Source of the DNA: a virus | Strand: one strand, 5' to 3' | Length of the DNA stretch: 33,720 nucleotides | IMG/VR virus record: IMGVR_UViG_3300007351_000040 | Coordinates: 1-33,720 of that record | Shown here: one piece after another, positions 18,177-25,737 of the stretch | Position numbering within the stretch: the stretch's first letter is position 1 | How the letters are laid out: every line of letters starts with the position of its first letter | Program-made: the position numbers and the translations under genes | The notes under the pieces: model-generated | The model's database searches: none | The model's input: only the letters and a program-made list of their open reading frames with translations | What the model was told of the DNA's origin: nothing

Positions 18177-20358
18177 CGAAGAAGTAGGGCCCGAAGCAAG
18201 GCCCGAATCTGAAACAAGTGCTAACCCGATTAGGGATCTTTACTTCGGAACCGCCGAACGCTCGCTGACCGATTCGCCTTACGTTCCGCAAACCCAGATG
18301 AAGCCCTATAACGCCGATGACCTTTATCGCAAAACGGGTGACTACCGGATCTATGAGGAGATGACAAACGATGACCAGGCGTCCGTTTGTATGCAGCTTA
18401 AAAAAGACCTAGTCGTTGGCTGCGGCTGGACACTGGTCACTGAAAAGGGCGGCGAGAAGTCGATCGCCGATGACGTCTACCAGCGGCTTGAAGAGGACCC
18501 CGAGAACACAATCGACGACATGCTTGAGGAGATGATCGATAACTCCTACTCCTATGGCTTTGCGCTATCTGAAAAGATCTTTAAGTTTCGAGACGATAAT
18601 TCGCTCACTTTCCGTGCGCTTAAAACCCGTCACCCCAATAGCTGGCTCATTCATACGGATAAGCACGGAAACGTTAAGCGTTTTGAACAGCGGGGCTATA
18701 AAGAAACCCTAAGCGTTCCGCCCAAGTCGCTAATCCATTACATCAATAATCCTAAGTGGCAAAACCCCTACGGGATGAGTGATTTAAGAAAGGCCTATGA
18801 GGCCTGGATGGTGAAACGCCACCTGATTCGCTACTTCTCGATCTTCGCCGAAAAGTACGCCTCCCCTGTACCGGTTGCGAAGTACGACAAAAACACACCC
18901 CGGGATAAGGTCACTGAGATCTTTGCCATTATTAAGAAGTTCATGCAAAAGACCGCCCTCGTTTTGCCAAAGGATATTGAGGTCGAATTCTTAGAGGCCA
19001 AGTCAAACGGCGAAGCCTTTATCCGCGGCGTGAACCTGATGAATATGTTCATTGGCCGATCACTCGTGATTCCAGATCTACTTGGGTTCTCGGGGTCGGA
19101 GTCTCAAACCGGCGGCAGCCAGGCGCTCGGCCGCGAGCAGATGAATGTTTTCATGCAGCACATCAAGCGGCGAAGGCGAACTCTCGAGCGGGTTGTGAAC
19201 AAGCATATCGTTCAACCGCTCGTGGTTTGGAACTATGGGAATGTTAAAATGTTCCCGAAATTTCAGCTCCTTCCGATTTCAAATGATGAGGCTGAGAACT
19301 ACGCGCGCCTCTTCCTCGAGGCCGTAAAAGGCCGGGCCTATAAGCCCACACCTGATGAGATCAATCATTTTCGTTCCATTATTAAGTTTCCTGAGGGTAC
19401 AGTGGAGTTTCACGAGGACCCAGTTTACGTCGATCCATCCGGCGAAGGCGGGTTCGAGAAGAGAAGCAAAAAACCCAATGGAGGCCAAAATGGCAACGAC
19501 GAAGAAAATGATCCGGAAGAAGAAGAAGCCGACAAGCAAGACTACTCAGCGTACCAAAGGCCGCAAATCGACTACGGCCAGAAAGTCGACTTCAAAGCGC
19601 TAGAAGAGCAGCTTTTAAGCGTTGAGAAACGGACAGTCGATGAAGCCCGTCCAATCGTGGACGAAATCTTTGTCGACTTGTCCGACCAGATTGAAAAGAA
19701 AAAGATCTTAGACGGACACCCTGAGCGAATCGATTCCATAAAGCTCGGCCGCCTTAAAAATCTCCAGCAGCATTTCAAATCCGCTTTCACTAAATTCTAT
19801 AAAGACGCCCGCATCACGGCGCGAAAAGAGATCTTCACGCTGAAGTTTAAAACTCCACTCGCCTCTGACAAGTTCCTCGAGTTCGTCGAGAACGAGACTT
19901 TCGATTACGTTGGCGACTGGGAATACAAAGTGAACCAGGCAACTAGAATCATGCTCCAAAACGCCATCAAGGACGGGCGCCCCCTTGCGTGGGCGCTTGA
20001 GCAGGCCGAGGGCGAAATCAAAGAGCTCTCCATGCAGTCGATTGAGCGCTACTCGCGCACGAAGACGACAGAGGTAATGAACCGCGCACGCGTTGAAGAA
20101 TTCACGGAAAGCGGAGCGGTTGCGGGATTTCAGTATTCCGCCATCCTTGATGACCGGACATCTGATATATGCGCCGGTCTTCACGGGACAACGTTCAAGA
20201 TCGGCAAGGAGCCAATCCCGCCGATGCACTTCAACTGCAGATCCGTGCTCATTCCGATTACGATTTTCGAGACTTTTGAACCGACCGCTAACGTAAACGG
20301 TCAATCGATCGATGAATTCATCGACGAAAATAAAGGCAAGGGTTTCTCAACCCGATAG
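18169..20358 (+). CDS. Portal protein (DUF935/Mu gp29-like) fused to MuF-type minor head protein
   Basis: A 729-residue protein. Residues of about 40-420 match Mu gp29-type portals, including ALSEKIFKF, HPNSWLIHTDKHGNV, GMSDLRKAYEAWMVKRHLIRYF and LGFSGSESQTGGSQALGREQ. An acidic linker (NDEENDPEEEEAD, about 460-475) follows. Residues 560-700 form an F/SPP1 gp7-type domain ending in DDRTSDICAGLHGTTF ... PPMHFNCRSVLIP. In Mu these are two proteins; here they are one reading frame. The portal forms the DNA entry ring and the MuF part sits inside the head. ATG 18169 is chosen for AAAGGGTGG upstream. Confidence 0.92.
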   Translation: MADEEVGPEARPESETSANPIRDLYFGTAERSLTDSPYVPQTQMKPYNADDLYRKTGDYRIYEEMTNDDQASVCMQLKKDLVVGCGWTLVTEKGGEKSIADDVYQRLEEDPENTIDDMLEEMIDNSYSYGFALSEKIFKFRDDNSLTFRALKTRHPNSWLIHTDKHGNVKRFEQRGYKETLSVPPKSLIHYINNPKWQNPYGMSDLRKAYEAWMVKRHLIRYFSIFAEKYASPVPVAKYDKNTPRDKVTEIFAIIKKFMQKTALVLPKDIEVEFLEAKSNGEAFIRGVNLMNMFIGRSLVIPDLLGFSGSESQTGGSQALGREQMNVFMQHIKRRRRTLERVVNKHIVQPLVVWNYGNVKMFPKFQLLPISNDEAENYARLFLEAVKGRAYKPTPDEINHFRSIIKFPEGTVEFHEDPVYVDPSGEGGFEKRSKKPNGGQNGNDEENDPEEEEADKQDYSAYQRPQIDYGQKVDFKALEEQLLSVEKRTVDEARPIVDEIFVDLSDQIEKKKILDGHPERIDSIKLGRLKNLQQHFKSAFTKFYKDARITARKEIFTLKFKTPLASDKFLEFVENETFDYVGDWEYKVNQATRIMLQNAIKDGRPLAWALEQAEGEIKELSMQSIERYSRTKTTEVMNRARVEEFTESGAVAGFQYSAILDDRTSDICAGLHGTTFKIGKEPIPPMHFNCRSVLIPITIFETFEPTANVNGQSIDEFIDENKGKGFSTR

Positions 20359-20366
20359 GGGCCACG

Positions 20367-21437
20367 ATGAAGTTGATGGAAAAAAAGCGTGTCGAGATCT
20401 TTTCAACCGGGACCTGGAATGGGCAGAGTTTCGATGTCGCTGATCTCGACGAACATGTCAGAGCGTTTGAGGAAACCAAAGAGACCCTTCCTCCATATCT
20501 AAAGCTCGGCCACGACAACGAACAAAAGTTCATTCAAAGTGAGGGGCTGCCGGCCGCAGGCTGGATTGCGAACATGTACCGAGAGGGCGAGAAGCTTTTC
20601 GCGGACATCACACACATTCCAGAAAAGATCCACTCTCTTCTTGAGCGGAAAGCCTACCGGAAGGTTTCAATCGAGCAGTGGCGCAATGTAAAGATCAAGG
20701 ACAAAACCTACAAGTACATGATCACGGGCCTTGCTCTTTTGGGTGCTGAAACTCCAGGGGTGATGAACCTCAACGATTTCATGGCCCTTTATGGACTAAA
20801 GGATATTGCCGATCAAAGGGCGCAGATTGAGAATAAGGACGAGGCAACTACCAGCCACTACTCCTTTTTAAATCGAGAATTCAAAGAAAGGGAATCGATG
20901 AAAACCGAAGCCGAATTGAAACTGGAACTCGAGCTCAAGGCCGCAAAAGAGCGCGAAGAGGCGCAAGCCGCGGAGCTTAAGAAGTTCAAGGCCGACGCCG
21001 ACGCCGCAAAAGCCGAAGCTGAACAAGCCCAAAAAGAAAAGGCCGAGGCCGAGAAGAAGGTCTTCGCAGCTGAGCAAAAGGAAAAGCAAACTCAAATCGA
21101 TCGCGAAATCGATTTGCTGATCTCCGAAAAACACATCACCAAGGGTATGAGACCCTATGTTGCGGCCCTCTTCGGTCAAGAGACCGAGGCCCACACCTTC
21201 TCCGTTAAGCTCGAGAAAGAAGAGAAGGATTTGAGCAAAATTGAAATCGTCAAGGAACTTGCCAAACTGTTCGCCGCCAAGTCTTCCGTTAATTTCGATG
21301 AAAATTCGGAAGAGGGTGAAAAGGGCAGCAAGGGCTTGACCAATCAAGACGTCGAAAAATACGCCGCCGAACACAAGATCTCCTTCAGGTCCGCTTACAC
21401 GGCACTGATGAAGACTATCGGCGCCAACAAAACCTAA
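20367..21437 (+). CDS. Prohead protease with C-terminal scaffold (Mu gpI-like)
   Basis: A 356-residue protein. The N-terminal 150 residues fit phage maturation proteases of the Mu gpI type: YLKLGHDNEQ (catalytic His candidate), GLPAAGWIANMY, and KAYRKVSIEQW (Ser candidate, about residues 95-105). From about 178 the protein becomes a Lys/Glu/Ala-rich coiled coil (EAELKLELELKAAKEREEAQAAELKKFKADADAAK), then a globular end, typical for scaffolding. The protease would cleave scaffold and itself during head maturation. ATG 20367 is eight bases after the portal stop. Confidence 0.88.
   Translation: MKLMEKKRVEIFSTGTWNGQSFDVADLDEHVRAFEETKETLPPYLKLGHDNEQKFIQSEGLPAAGWIANMYREGEKLFADITHIPEKIHSLLERKAYRKVSIEQWRNVKIKDKTYKYMITGLALLGAETPGVMNLNDFMALYGLKDIADQRAQIENKDEATTSHYSFLNREFKERESMKTEAELKLELELKAAKEREEAQAAELKKFKADADAAKAEAEQAQKEKAEAEKKVFAAEQKEKQTQIDREIDLLISEKHITKGMRPYVAALFGQETEAHTFSVKLEKEEKDLSKIEIVKELAKLFAAKSSVNFDENSEEGEKGSKGLTNQDVEKYAAEHKISFRSAYTALMKTIGANKT
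20898..21437 (+). CDS. Nested in-frame scaffold protein
   Basis: An internal start at codon 178 of the protease gene. AAAGGGA at 20887-20893 lies four bases before ATG 20898, exactly where the protease domain ends and the coiled coil begins. Mu (I/Z) and lambda (C/Nu3) make scaffold from such internal starts. The 179-residue product would be the coiled-coil segment plus the C-terminal domain. Based on the ribosome binding site and domain boundary only. Confidence 0.6.
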   Translation: MKTEAELKLELELKAAKEREEAQAAELKKFKADADAAKAEAEQAQKEKAEAEKKVFAAEQKEKQTQIDREIDLLISEKHITKGMRPYVAALFGQETEAHTFSVKLEKEEKDLSKIEIVKELAKLFAAKSSVNFDENSEEGEKGSKGLTNQDVEKYAAEHKISFRSAYTALMKTIGANKT

Positions 21438-21446
21438 GGAGCAATC

Positions 21447-21830
21447 GTGAAACAAAGTTTCAAGGTCCTGGCCACTTTGGCCGCTCAAAGGTTTGTCTCG
21501 TGTGTCTCGAGCACAGCCAACACGGTGGAATATCCGCCGACGTCGGACGTGCTTCCGATCGGTATCACCCGCGATACCGTCAAGGACATCAACCAAGCAA
21601 TCTCTGTGGCCGGCCCCGGTGAAATAGCTGAACTCTATTTCAACGACACCGTCACCTCGGGAAAGCTGGTCGCGTCGGACTCGTCCGGCCGAGGCATTCC
21701 TTTCACCCTGGCCCAAACCACAACCTCCCTCACATTGCCGAGCGCATATGGTGGTGTACTGCTTGGAGCAACCGTTGCTCTGACTGGTACCGTCGCCAAC
21801 GTTTTGGTCATGCCTGGGTTCATCAAGTAG
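21447..21830 (+). CDS. Head decoration (cement)-like protein
   Basis: A 127-residue beta-rich protein (VLPIGITRDTVKDINQAISVAGPGEIAELYFNDTVTSGKLVASDSSGRGIPFTLAQTT). The layout, with a central 'G.lV..d..G.g...' and a Gly/Ala/Val-rich end, is that of small capsid-stabilising proteins of the DUF2190 type encoded directly before the major capsid gene. GTG 21447 follows AAGGAG. The gene position (protease, decoration, capsid) supports the call more than any single residue. Confidence 0.75.
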   Translation: MKQSFKVLATLAAQRFVSCVSSTANTVEYPPTSDVLPIGITRDTVKDINQAISVAGPGEIAELYFNDTVTSGKLVASDSSGRGIPFTLAQTTTSLTLPSAYGGVLLGATVALTGTVANVLVMPGFIK

Positions 21831-21838
21831 GTGCATGA

Positions 21839-22747
21839 ATGGATAATTCAGCATTAGTCCATGTTGACCAGCTGCTCTCGGGCATTTCGATCAAGTATCG
21901 AAACACGAACTTCGTCGCTATGGAGGTTTTCCCGGAGCTGCAGGTTGCAAAGGATTCGGACAAATACCGGATCTATGACCGAAATTTCCGCTTGCCGGAA
22001 ACCGCCCGCGCGAACAAGGCCGAGGCCCGCGAACACAGCTTCGCAGTCTCGACCGGTACATATACGCTCGAAGAGCATGCGCTCGTCGACTATATTACTG
22101 ATCGCGATAAGTCGAACTATGACTTATCGGATCTTCGCGCCGACACCACTGAGGAGCTGACTGACAAGATCCTCCAGCGGATGGAAAAGAGCGTGGCCGA
22201 TTTGTTCACCTCGACTTCGTGGTCGCAAAACGTGTCTCTGAGCGCTGCCCAGCAGTGGTCGAGCGACACCACGACTTCTAACCCGATCCCGCAAATGGAT
22301 ACCGCGGGCACCGTGGTTATGGAGAACAGCGGCTATGAGAAGAACATCGGGATCATTCCTCACCGCGCGATGATTGCGGCGAAGAACCACACCTCGATTA
22401 TCGACCGGATCAAGTACACGTCGGTGGACATCACCCCGGCGATGCTTGCTGGTCTCTTCGATCTGCCAAAATTGCTCGTTCCAAAAGCTGTGATCGATAC
22501 GGCCGCCGAAGGCGTGGCTTCCTCGATCTCTCCGCTTTGGGGCGATAACGTCTTTGTGGGTTACCGCGCCGAGCGCGCCGGCCCCTTAAAGCCGTCGGCG
22601 GGCTATGTGTTCCGCAGCAACAAAGCGCTCGTTAAGAGCTGGCGCGAAGAGAAGCGCTCGGCCGATGCGATCGAAGTCGGCATGCTTTATCAGGCAAAAG
22701 TCGTGGCCTCCCTGGCCGGCTACCTGATCAAAGACACGCTCGCCTAA
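21839..22747 (+). CDS. Major capsid protein
   Basis: A 302-residue shell protein. The order is an N-terminal arm (SGISIKYRNTNFVAMEVFPELQVAKDSDKYRIYD), a middle HALVDYITDRDKSNYDLSDLR with the long spine-helix-like ADTTEELTDKILQRMEKSVADL, and a C-terminal WGDNVFVGYRAERAG...GYVFRSNKALVKSWREEKRSADAIEVGMLYQAKVVA. This pattern is typical of HK97-fold capsid proteins in many proteobacterial phages. It is followed by a hairpin, consistent with high expression of the capsid transcript. No N-terminal delta domain is present because scaffold is encoded in the protease gene. Confidence 0.9.
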   Translation: MDNSALVHVDQLLSGISIKYRNTNFVAMEVFPELQVAKDSDKYRIYDRNFRLPETARANKAEAREHSFAVSTGTYTLEEHALVDYITDRDKSNYDLSDLRADTTEELTDKILQRMEKSVADLFTSTSWSQNVSLSAAQQWSSDTTTSNPIPQMDTAGTVVMENSGYEKNIGIIPHRAMIAAKNHTSIIDRIKYTSVDITPAMLAGLFDLPKLLVPKAVIDTAAEGVASSISPLWGDNVFVGYRAERAGPLKPSAGYVFRSNKALVKSWREEKRSADAIEVGMLYQAKVVASLAGYLIKDTLA

Positions 22748-22764
22748 TTATTCTTGAAACTGAT

Positions 22765-22794
22765 AATCCTGGGGGAGTAACGGCCCCCGGGATT
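22765..22794 (+). terminator. Strong hairpin after the capsid gene
   Basis: AATCCTGGGGG (22765-22775) pairs with CCCCCGGGATT (22784-22794): eleven pairs, one of them G-T, with an eight-base loop. There is no T run after it (CCTAAAAAC), so it may not stop transcription alone. It may instead reduce read-through to downstream genes or protect the 3' end of the abundant capsid mRNA. It lies in the 82-base gap before the next gene. Confidence 0.55.
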
Positions 22795-22829
22795 CCTAAA
22801 AACAAAACCTTTCATACCGGAGAAGAAAC

Positions 22830-23348
22830 ATGTCTGCTAACGACGCCGGAGGAGCCGACAACAAGGGCGCCATCCACGAGGCCAGCAAGGCCGCGATCAT
22901 CAACCCCGAAAACATCGAGAACCTGCCGCCAGAGCGCAAGGATCAATACCTTGAGCGCCTCAAGAAAGAGGACGCCGAAGGTAAGAAGTCCCTAGTCAAA
23001 GTGGACGAGTGGCTCGAGATCCATGGCAAGAAAGTCCTGATCCGCAAGAAGAACAAGGCTGGAAGCGTTTACTCCCAGTACTTTTTCAGCGGCAAGCGCC
23101 ACAAGGAGCAGTTCGAGAAGATCAAGCGTGACGGCCAGTTCACATTTTTCGACGAAGCCGGTGCGCCGGTTAAGACCTTGAAGCTGAGCGGCCACCATGG
23201 AGTGTCGCCGGCCAAGGATGCGAAGGAGGCCTTAGGTGGCGATAATTCAGCTCTCGGATCTGCAAGCGATAATGCCGGACAGCAGTCTGTCGGGGGCGAG
23301 CACAACGACGGACCTCGCCAACGCGGCAATCGCGGACGCAGAGGCTAA
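22830..23348 (+). CDS. Hypothetical head-region protein
   Basis: A 172-residue hydrophilic, basic/acidic protein. Residues 50-110 contain EWLEIHGKKVLIRKKNKAGSVYSQYFFSGKRHKEQFEKIKRDGQFTFFD, which looks structured. The ends are low-complexity and probably disordered (DNSALGSASDNAGQQSVGGEH...RQRGNRGRRG). ATG 22830 has CCGGAGAAG upstream. Its last 113 bases overlap the gp36-like gene in another frame. The position corresponds to small Mu-like head accessory genes, but no family is recognised. Confidence 0.72.
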   Translation: MSANDAGGADNKGAIHEASKAAIINPENIENLPPERKDQYLERLKKEDAEGKKSLVKVDEWLEIHGKKVLIRKKNKAGSVYSQYFFSGKRHKEQFEKIKRDGQFTFFDEAGAPVKTLKLSGHHGVSPAKDAKEALGGDNSALGSASDNAGQQSVGGEHNDGPRQRGNRGRRG

Positions 23349-23727
23349 AGTAAAAGAAATGCTCGCGCAGCGCTACGATGTTAGCGCTGCCGAGTTCAAC
23401 ACCACCACATCTGTGGCGCCGGCCCTTGTTCCCATCACAAGATGGCTTGCGGCATCTTATTACTATCTCCATACGAGCCGCGGCGGCAAAGAGATCGTGA
23501 ACCGATCAAAGACCTATAAAGAAATGGCCATGGAGAATCTCGAAAAACTCATTAAGCGCGAAGTTGACCTAGTCGACCAAAGTGGCGATGTGATCGATGA
23601 GAGGTCGGATGCCTACCAGGTCTTGTCGAATACCAAAGACTACGTCGACACCTTTGCCGAAGATGATCCACTCCATTGGGGCACGGATCCAGATAAGCTC
23701 GACGATATCGAGGATGAGCGGGAGTAA
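23236..23727 (+). CDS. Mu gp36-like (DUF1320) head-tail connector
   Basis: A 163-residue protein resembling Mu gp36-type proteins. It has LSDLQAIMPDSSLSG near the start, an AIADAEAKVKEMLAQRYDV helix, PALVPITRWLAASYYYLH, and SKTYKEMAMENLEKLIKREVDL. The order 'A..da.a.Id.yL..RY.vPl....P..l...a.diA.y.L' is the family pattern. GTG 23236 is supported by AAGGAGG at 23222-23228 with ideal spacing, even though it lies 113 bases inside the upstream gene. It is expected to form part of the ring joining portal and tail. Confidence 0.85.
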   Translation: MAIIQLSDLQAIMPDSSLSGASTTTDLANAAIADAEAKVKEMLAQRYDVSAAEFNTTTSVAPALVPITRWLAASYYYLHTSRGGKEIVNRSKTYKEMAMENLEKLIKREVDLVDQSGDVIDERSDAYQVLSNTKDYVDTFAEDDPLHWGTDPDKLDDIEDERE

Positions 23728-24209
23728 TGGCTGAGGCTACGATTGAGTTTGACTCAGCCGCGGTAAGGGCCTTTTTCGAGCGCATCCAAAAAAACCTCAA
23801 AGACATCGAGCAGCGCGATAAGGTGTTCGTCACCTCAATTTCCGCAATTGTCTACCGCGACGTCATTAGCCACTTTGAAGAACAAAAAGGATCAAAGGGC
23901 AAATGGAAGGCGTGGTCGCGCGTTTACCAAGAGCGAATGCGCCGAATTGGCCGGGAGAACAATAAGATTCTTCAGTTTGATGGATCCCTGAGGCAAGCCT
24001 TTAGGCCGACCAATTGGCGGTCAAAGCGTGATGGCATCGAGTGGTTTAACCCGGCGAAAACGAAATCGGGTTTTCCATATGCGCTCGCGCACGACGAAGG
24101 CGGGCCCAAACTTCCCAAGCGCGATTTTATGTGGCTGAGCAACGATGCGTTTGAGAGGATTGCAGAAATCACGGCGAGCTATATGATTAGTGGTAGGAGC
24201 AAAAAGTAG
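23727..24209 (+). CDS. Mu gpG-like virion morphogenesis (tail completion) protein
   Basis: A 160-residue basic protein. Visible family features are VRAFFERIQKNLKDIEQRDKVF, HFEEQKGSKGKWKAWSRVYQERMRR, ILQFDGSLRQAF and the RDFMWLSNDAFERI end ('R.flgls..d...i'). These correspond to Mu gpG-type phage virion morphogenesis proteins, which complete the head-tail joint. ATG 23727 overlaps the preceding stop. Gene order gp36-gpG matches Mu-like head clusters. Confidence 0.87.
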   Translation: MAEATIEFDSAAVRAFFERIQKNLKDIEQRDKVFVTSISAIVYRDVISHFEEQKGSKGKWKAWSRVYQERMRRIGRENNKILQFDGSLRQAFRPTNWRSKRDGIEWFNPAKTKSGFPYALAHDEGGPKLPKRDFMWLSNDAFERIAEITASYMISGRSKK

Positions 24210-24212
24210 CCC

Positions 24213-24716
24213 GTGAGTGTAATCGACATTGCGACATTAAAGAGCGCGATTAAAGCGCAGCTGGACGATAACAACACGTCAACGGGCGCGCCGATCAGGG
24301 ATCTATCCTCAAACATGTCAAAGCGCGTGGTCCGCGTCGCTCTCATGAATCCGATCGATTACCAGATTGTCACGACCGAGATGCCGGCGGTCTGCATTTA
24401 TACCGACACGAAAATTCCAAAGAACACATCAGTCGGCGCGGTCAATCAAACAAAGCGCGAGGGCATGCTTAGGCTTACGGTGTGCGCGCTCAATTACAAT
24501 CCGAACATGGCTGGTGCAAACGTCTACAATGATGTGGCCTCGCAGGATCTTGAATACCTGATGGAGAACATCGAGGAGATTTTACGGCAAAGCCCTGAGA
24601 TCTCAGGTGCGAAGTGGCTTCAGATGGGTGAAATCACCTTTCACAATTCGCCGGCTGACGAAGACACTTATTTCAAACTCGCATTTACCGACCTGACTTA
24701 TAAATATTTCTATTGA
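24213..24716 (+). CDS. Tail terminator-like / Mu gp37-like protein
   Basis: A 167-residue protein with mixed alpha/beta sequence (MPAVCIYTDTKIPKNTSVGAVNQTKREGMLRLTVCAL, NDVASQDLEYLMENIEEILRQSP, TYFKLAFTDLTYKYFY). The alternation of a beta hairpin, a central helix pair and a final 'L.f.v.Y' strand suits tail terminator proteins, which cap the tail tube at the head side. Its location between gpG and the tail tube is the standard one. GTG 24213 is three bases after the preceding stop. Confidence 0.7.
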   Translation: MSVIDIATLKSAIKAQLDDNNTSTGAPIRDLSSNMSKRVVRVALMNPIDYQIVTTEMPAVCIYTDTKIPKNTSVGAVNQTKREGMLRLTVCALNYNPNMAGANVYNDVASQDLEYLMENIEEILRQSPEISGAKWLQMGEITFHNSPADEDTYFKLAFTDLTYKYFY

Positions 24717-24731
24717 TCGCTGGAGGGTTCA

Positions 24732-25727
24732 TTGAAGGTCGACGCAAATTCCACGGTAGCGCAGTCGAAGAACGCTTACGCTCAGTGGGCCGATGTGTGG
24801 CGAAAGCATTCAAAGATTCACGCGCGGTTTGCTCCACATAAACCACTCCTCGACTTTATGAACTATGGCGTAGGCCGCGCGTGCCTTATCGTCGCCAACG
24901 GCTACTCCTTTGAAGAACACATTGATGTGATCAGGGAGCACCAAGATAAGGTCGACATTCTTGCGATCGATAAAACCCTCGGGCACTTACTTGATCACGG
25001 CATTAAGCCGACCTTCTGCCTCGTGGCCGATGCCAATGTGAACTACGAGCGATACATGGAGAAGTGGAAGGGCCAGCTCCATGAGACAACCCTTTTTATG
25101 AACGTTTGCGGGAATATCAAATGGAGCATGAACGGCAATTGGAAAGACCGGTACTTTTTCGTAAATCACGACGTGATCAAGTCGGAGATAGAATTCTCGG
25201 GCCTATCGGGTTGCCAGAATCTTATTCCGGCCGGCACCAACGTTTCAAACGCGGCCGTCGTGTTTCTCACTCAAAGCGACAATACTGGACGAAGGAACTA
25301 TTTCGGCTATGACAAGATCCTCTTGATTGGCTTTGATTACTCGTGGCGGCTTGGCGGCAAGTACTATGCCTTCGATGTCGACGGCGACGGCAAAGCGAAT
25401 TACATGCGTCATGTCTACTGCGCCACCCGGGCCGGGAGCCATGCCTATTCGAGTTCGAACCTTCTTTACTCGGCAAAGTGGCTTGAAAAGTACGTGAACA
25501 ACTTCCATTTGCCGGTCGTTCAGTGCAGCCAAGAGACGCTGCTCGGAATTAAGCATTACGGGAATCTGGCCGAACAAATGCAATATGGCTTTAGGCCCGA
25601 GGATCGCGACTTGATTAGATCCGAGCTTGGCCGACGTGATAAGCTTCTAAGGGAAGCTCACGATATTGAAAAGCGTGTTTTGAAAATCGGGACCGAGCAC
25701 TACTATCAAATGATGGCCACGGTCTAG
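24732..25727 (+). CDS. DUF115/MAF-type glycosyltransferase-like protein
   Basis: A 331-residue protein with the DUF115 (MptE-like/MAF flagellin glycosyltransferase) pattern. Visible are GRACLIVANGYSFEEHI (48-64, nucleotide-binding glycine-turn region), ILAIDKTLGHLLDHGIKPTFCLVAD (77-100), IPAGTNVSNAAVVFL (165-179) and GYDKILLIGFDYSW (192-205). In MAF proteins this domain transfers nonulosonic-acid-type sugars. Its place inside the tail operon is odd and suggests glycosylation of a virion protein or of the host surface. TTG 24732 is used because GGAGGG at 24722-24727 fits and no better start exists. The short C-terminal helix is unassigned. Confidence 0.82.
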   Translation: MKVDANSTVAQSKNAYAQWADVWRKHSKIHARFAPHKPLLDFMNYGVGRACLIVANGYSFEEHIDVIREHQDKVDILAIDKTLGHLLDHGIKPTFCLVADANVNYERYMEKWKGQLHETTLFMNVCGNIKWSMNGNWKDRYFFVNHDVIKSEIEFSGLSGCQNLIPAGTNVSNAAVVFLTQSDNTGRRNYFGYDKILLIGFDYSWRLGGKYYAFDVDGDGKANYMRHVYCATRAGSHAYSSSNLLYSAKWLEKYVNNFHLPVVQCSQETLLGIKHYGNLAEQMQYGFRPEDRDLIRSELGRRDKLLREAHDIEKRVLKIGTEHYYQMMATV

Positions 25728-25737
25728 GGGAGAAGGA

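Noticed and set aside
19708-20304. A 198-codon minus-strand frame opposite the portal-MuF gene
   Set aside because: Shadow of a strongly supported gene; no ribosome binding site or motif.
20868-21854. A 328-codon open frame on the minus strand opposite the scaffold and decoration genes
   Set aside because: It is the antisense of a Lys/Glu/Ala-rich coiled coil, whose codons rarely give antisense stops. Its product is low-complexity Gly/Leu/Phe, and the plus-strand genes have clear domains and ribosome binding sites.
22765-22794. A standard intrinsic terminator
   Set aside because: The stem is strong but no T run follows on either strand, so full termination is not supported; it is kept only as a hairpin with possible attenuating or mRNA-protecting effect.
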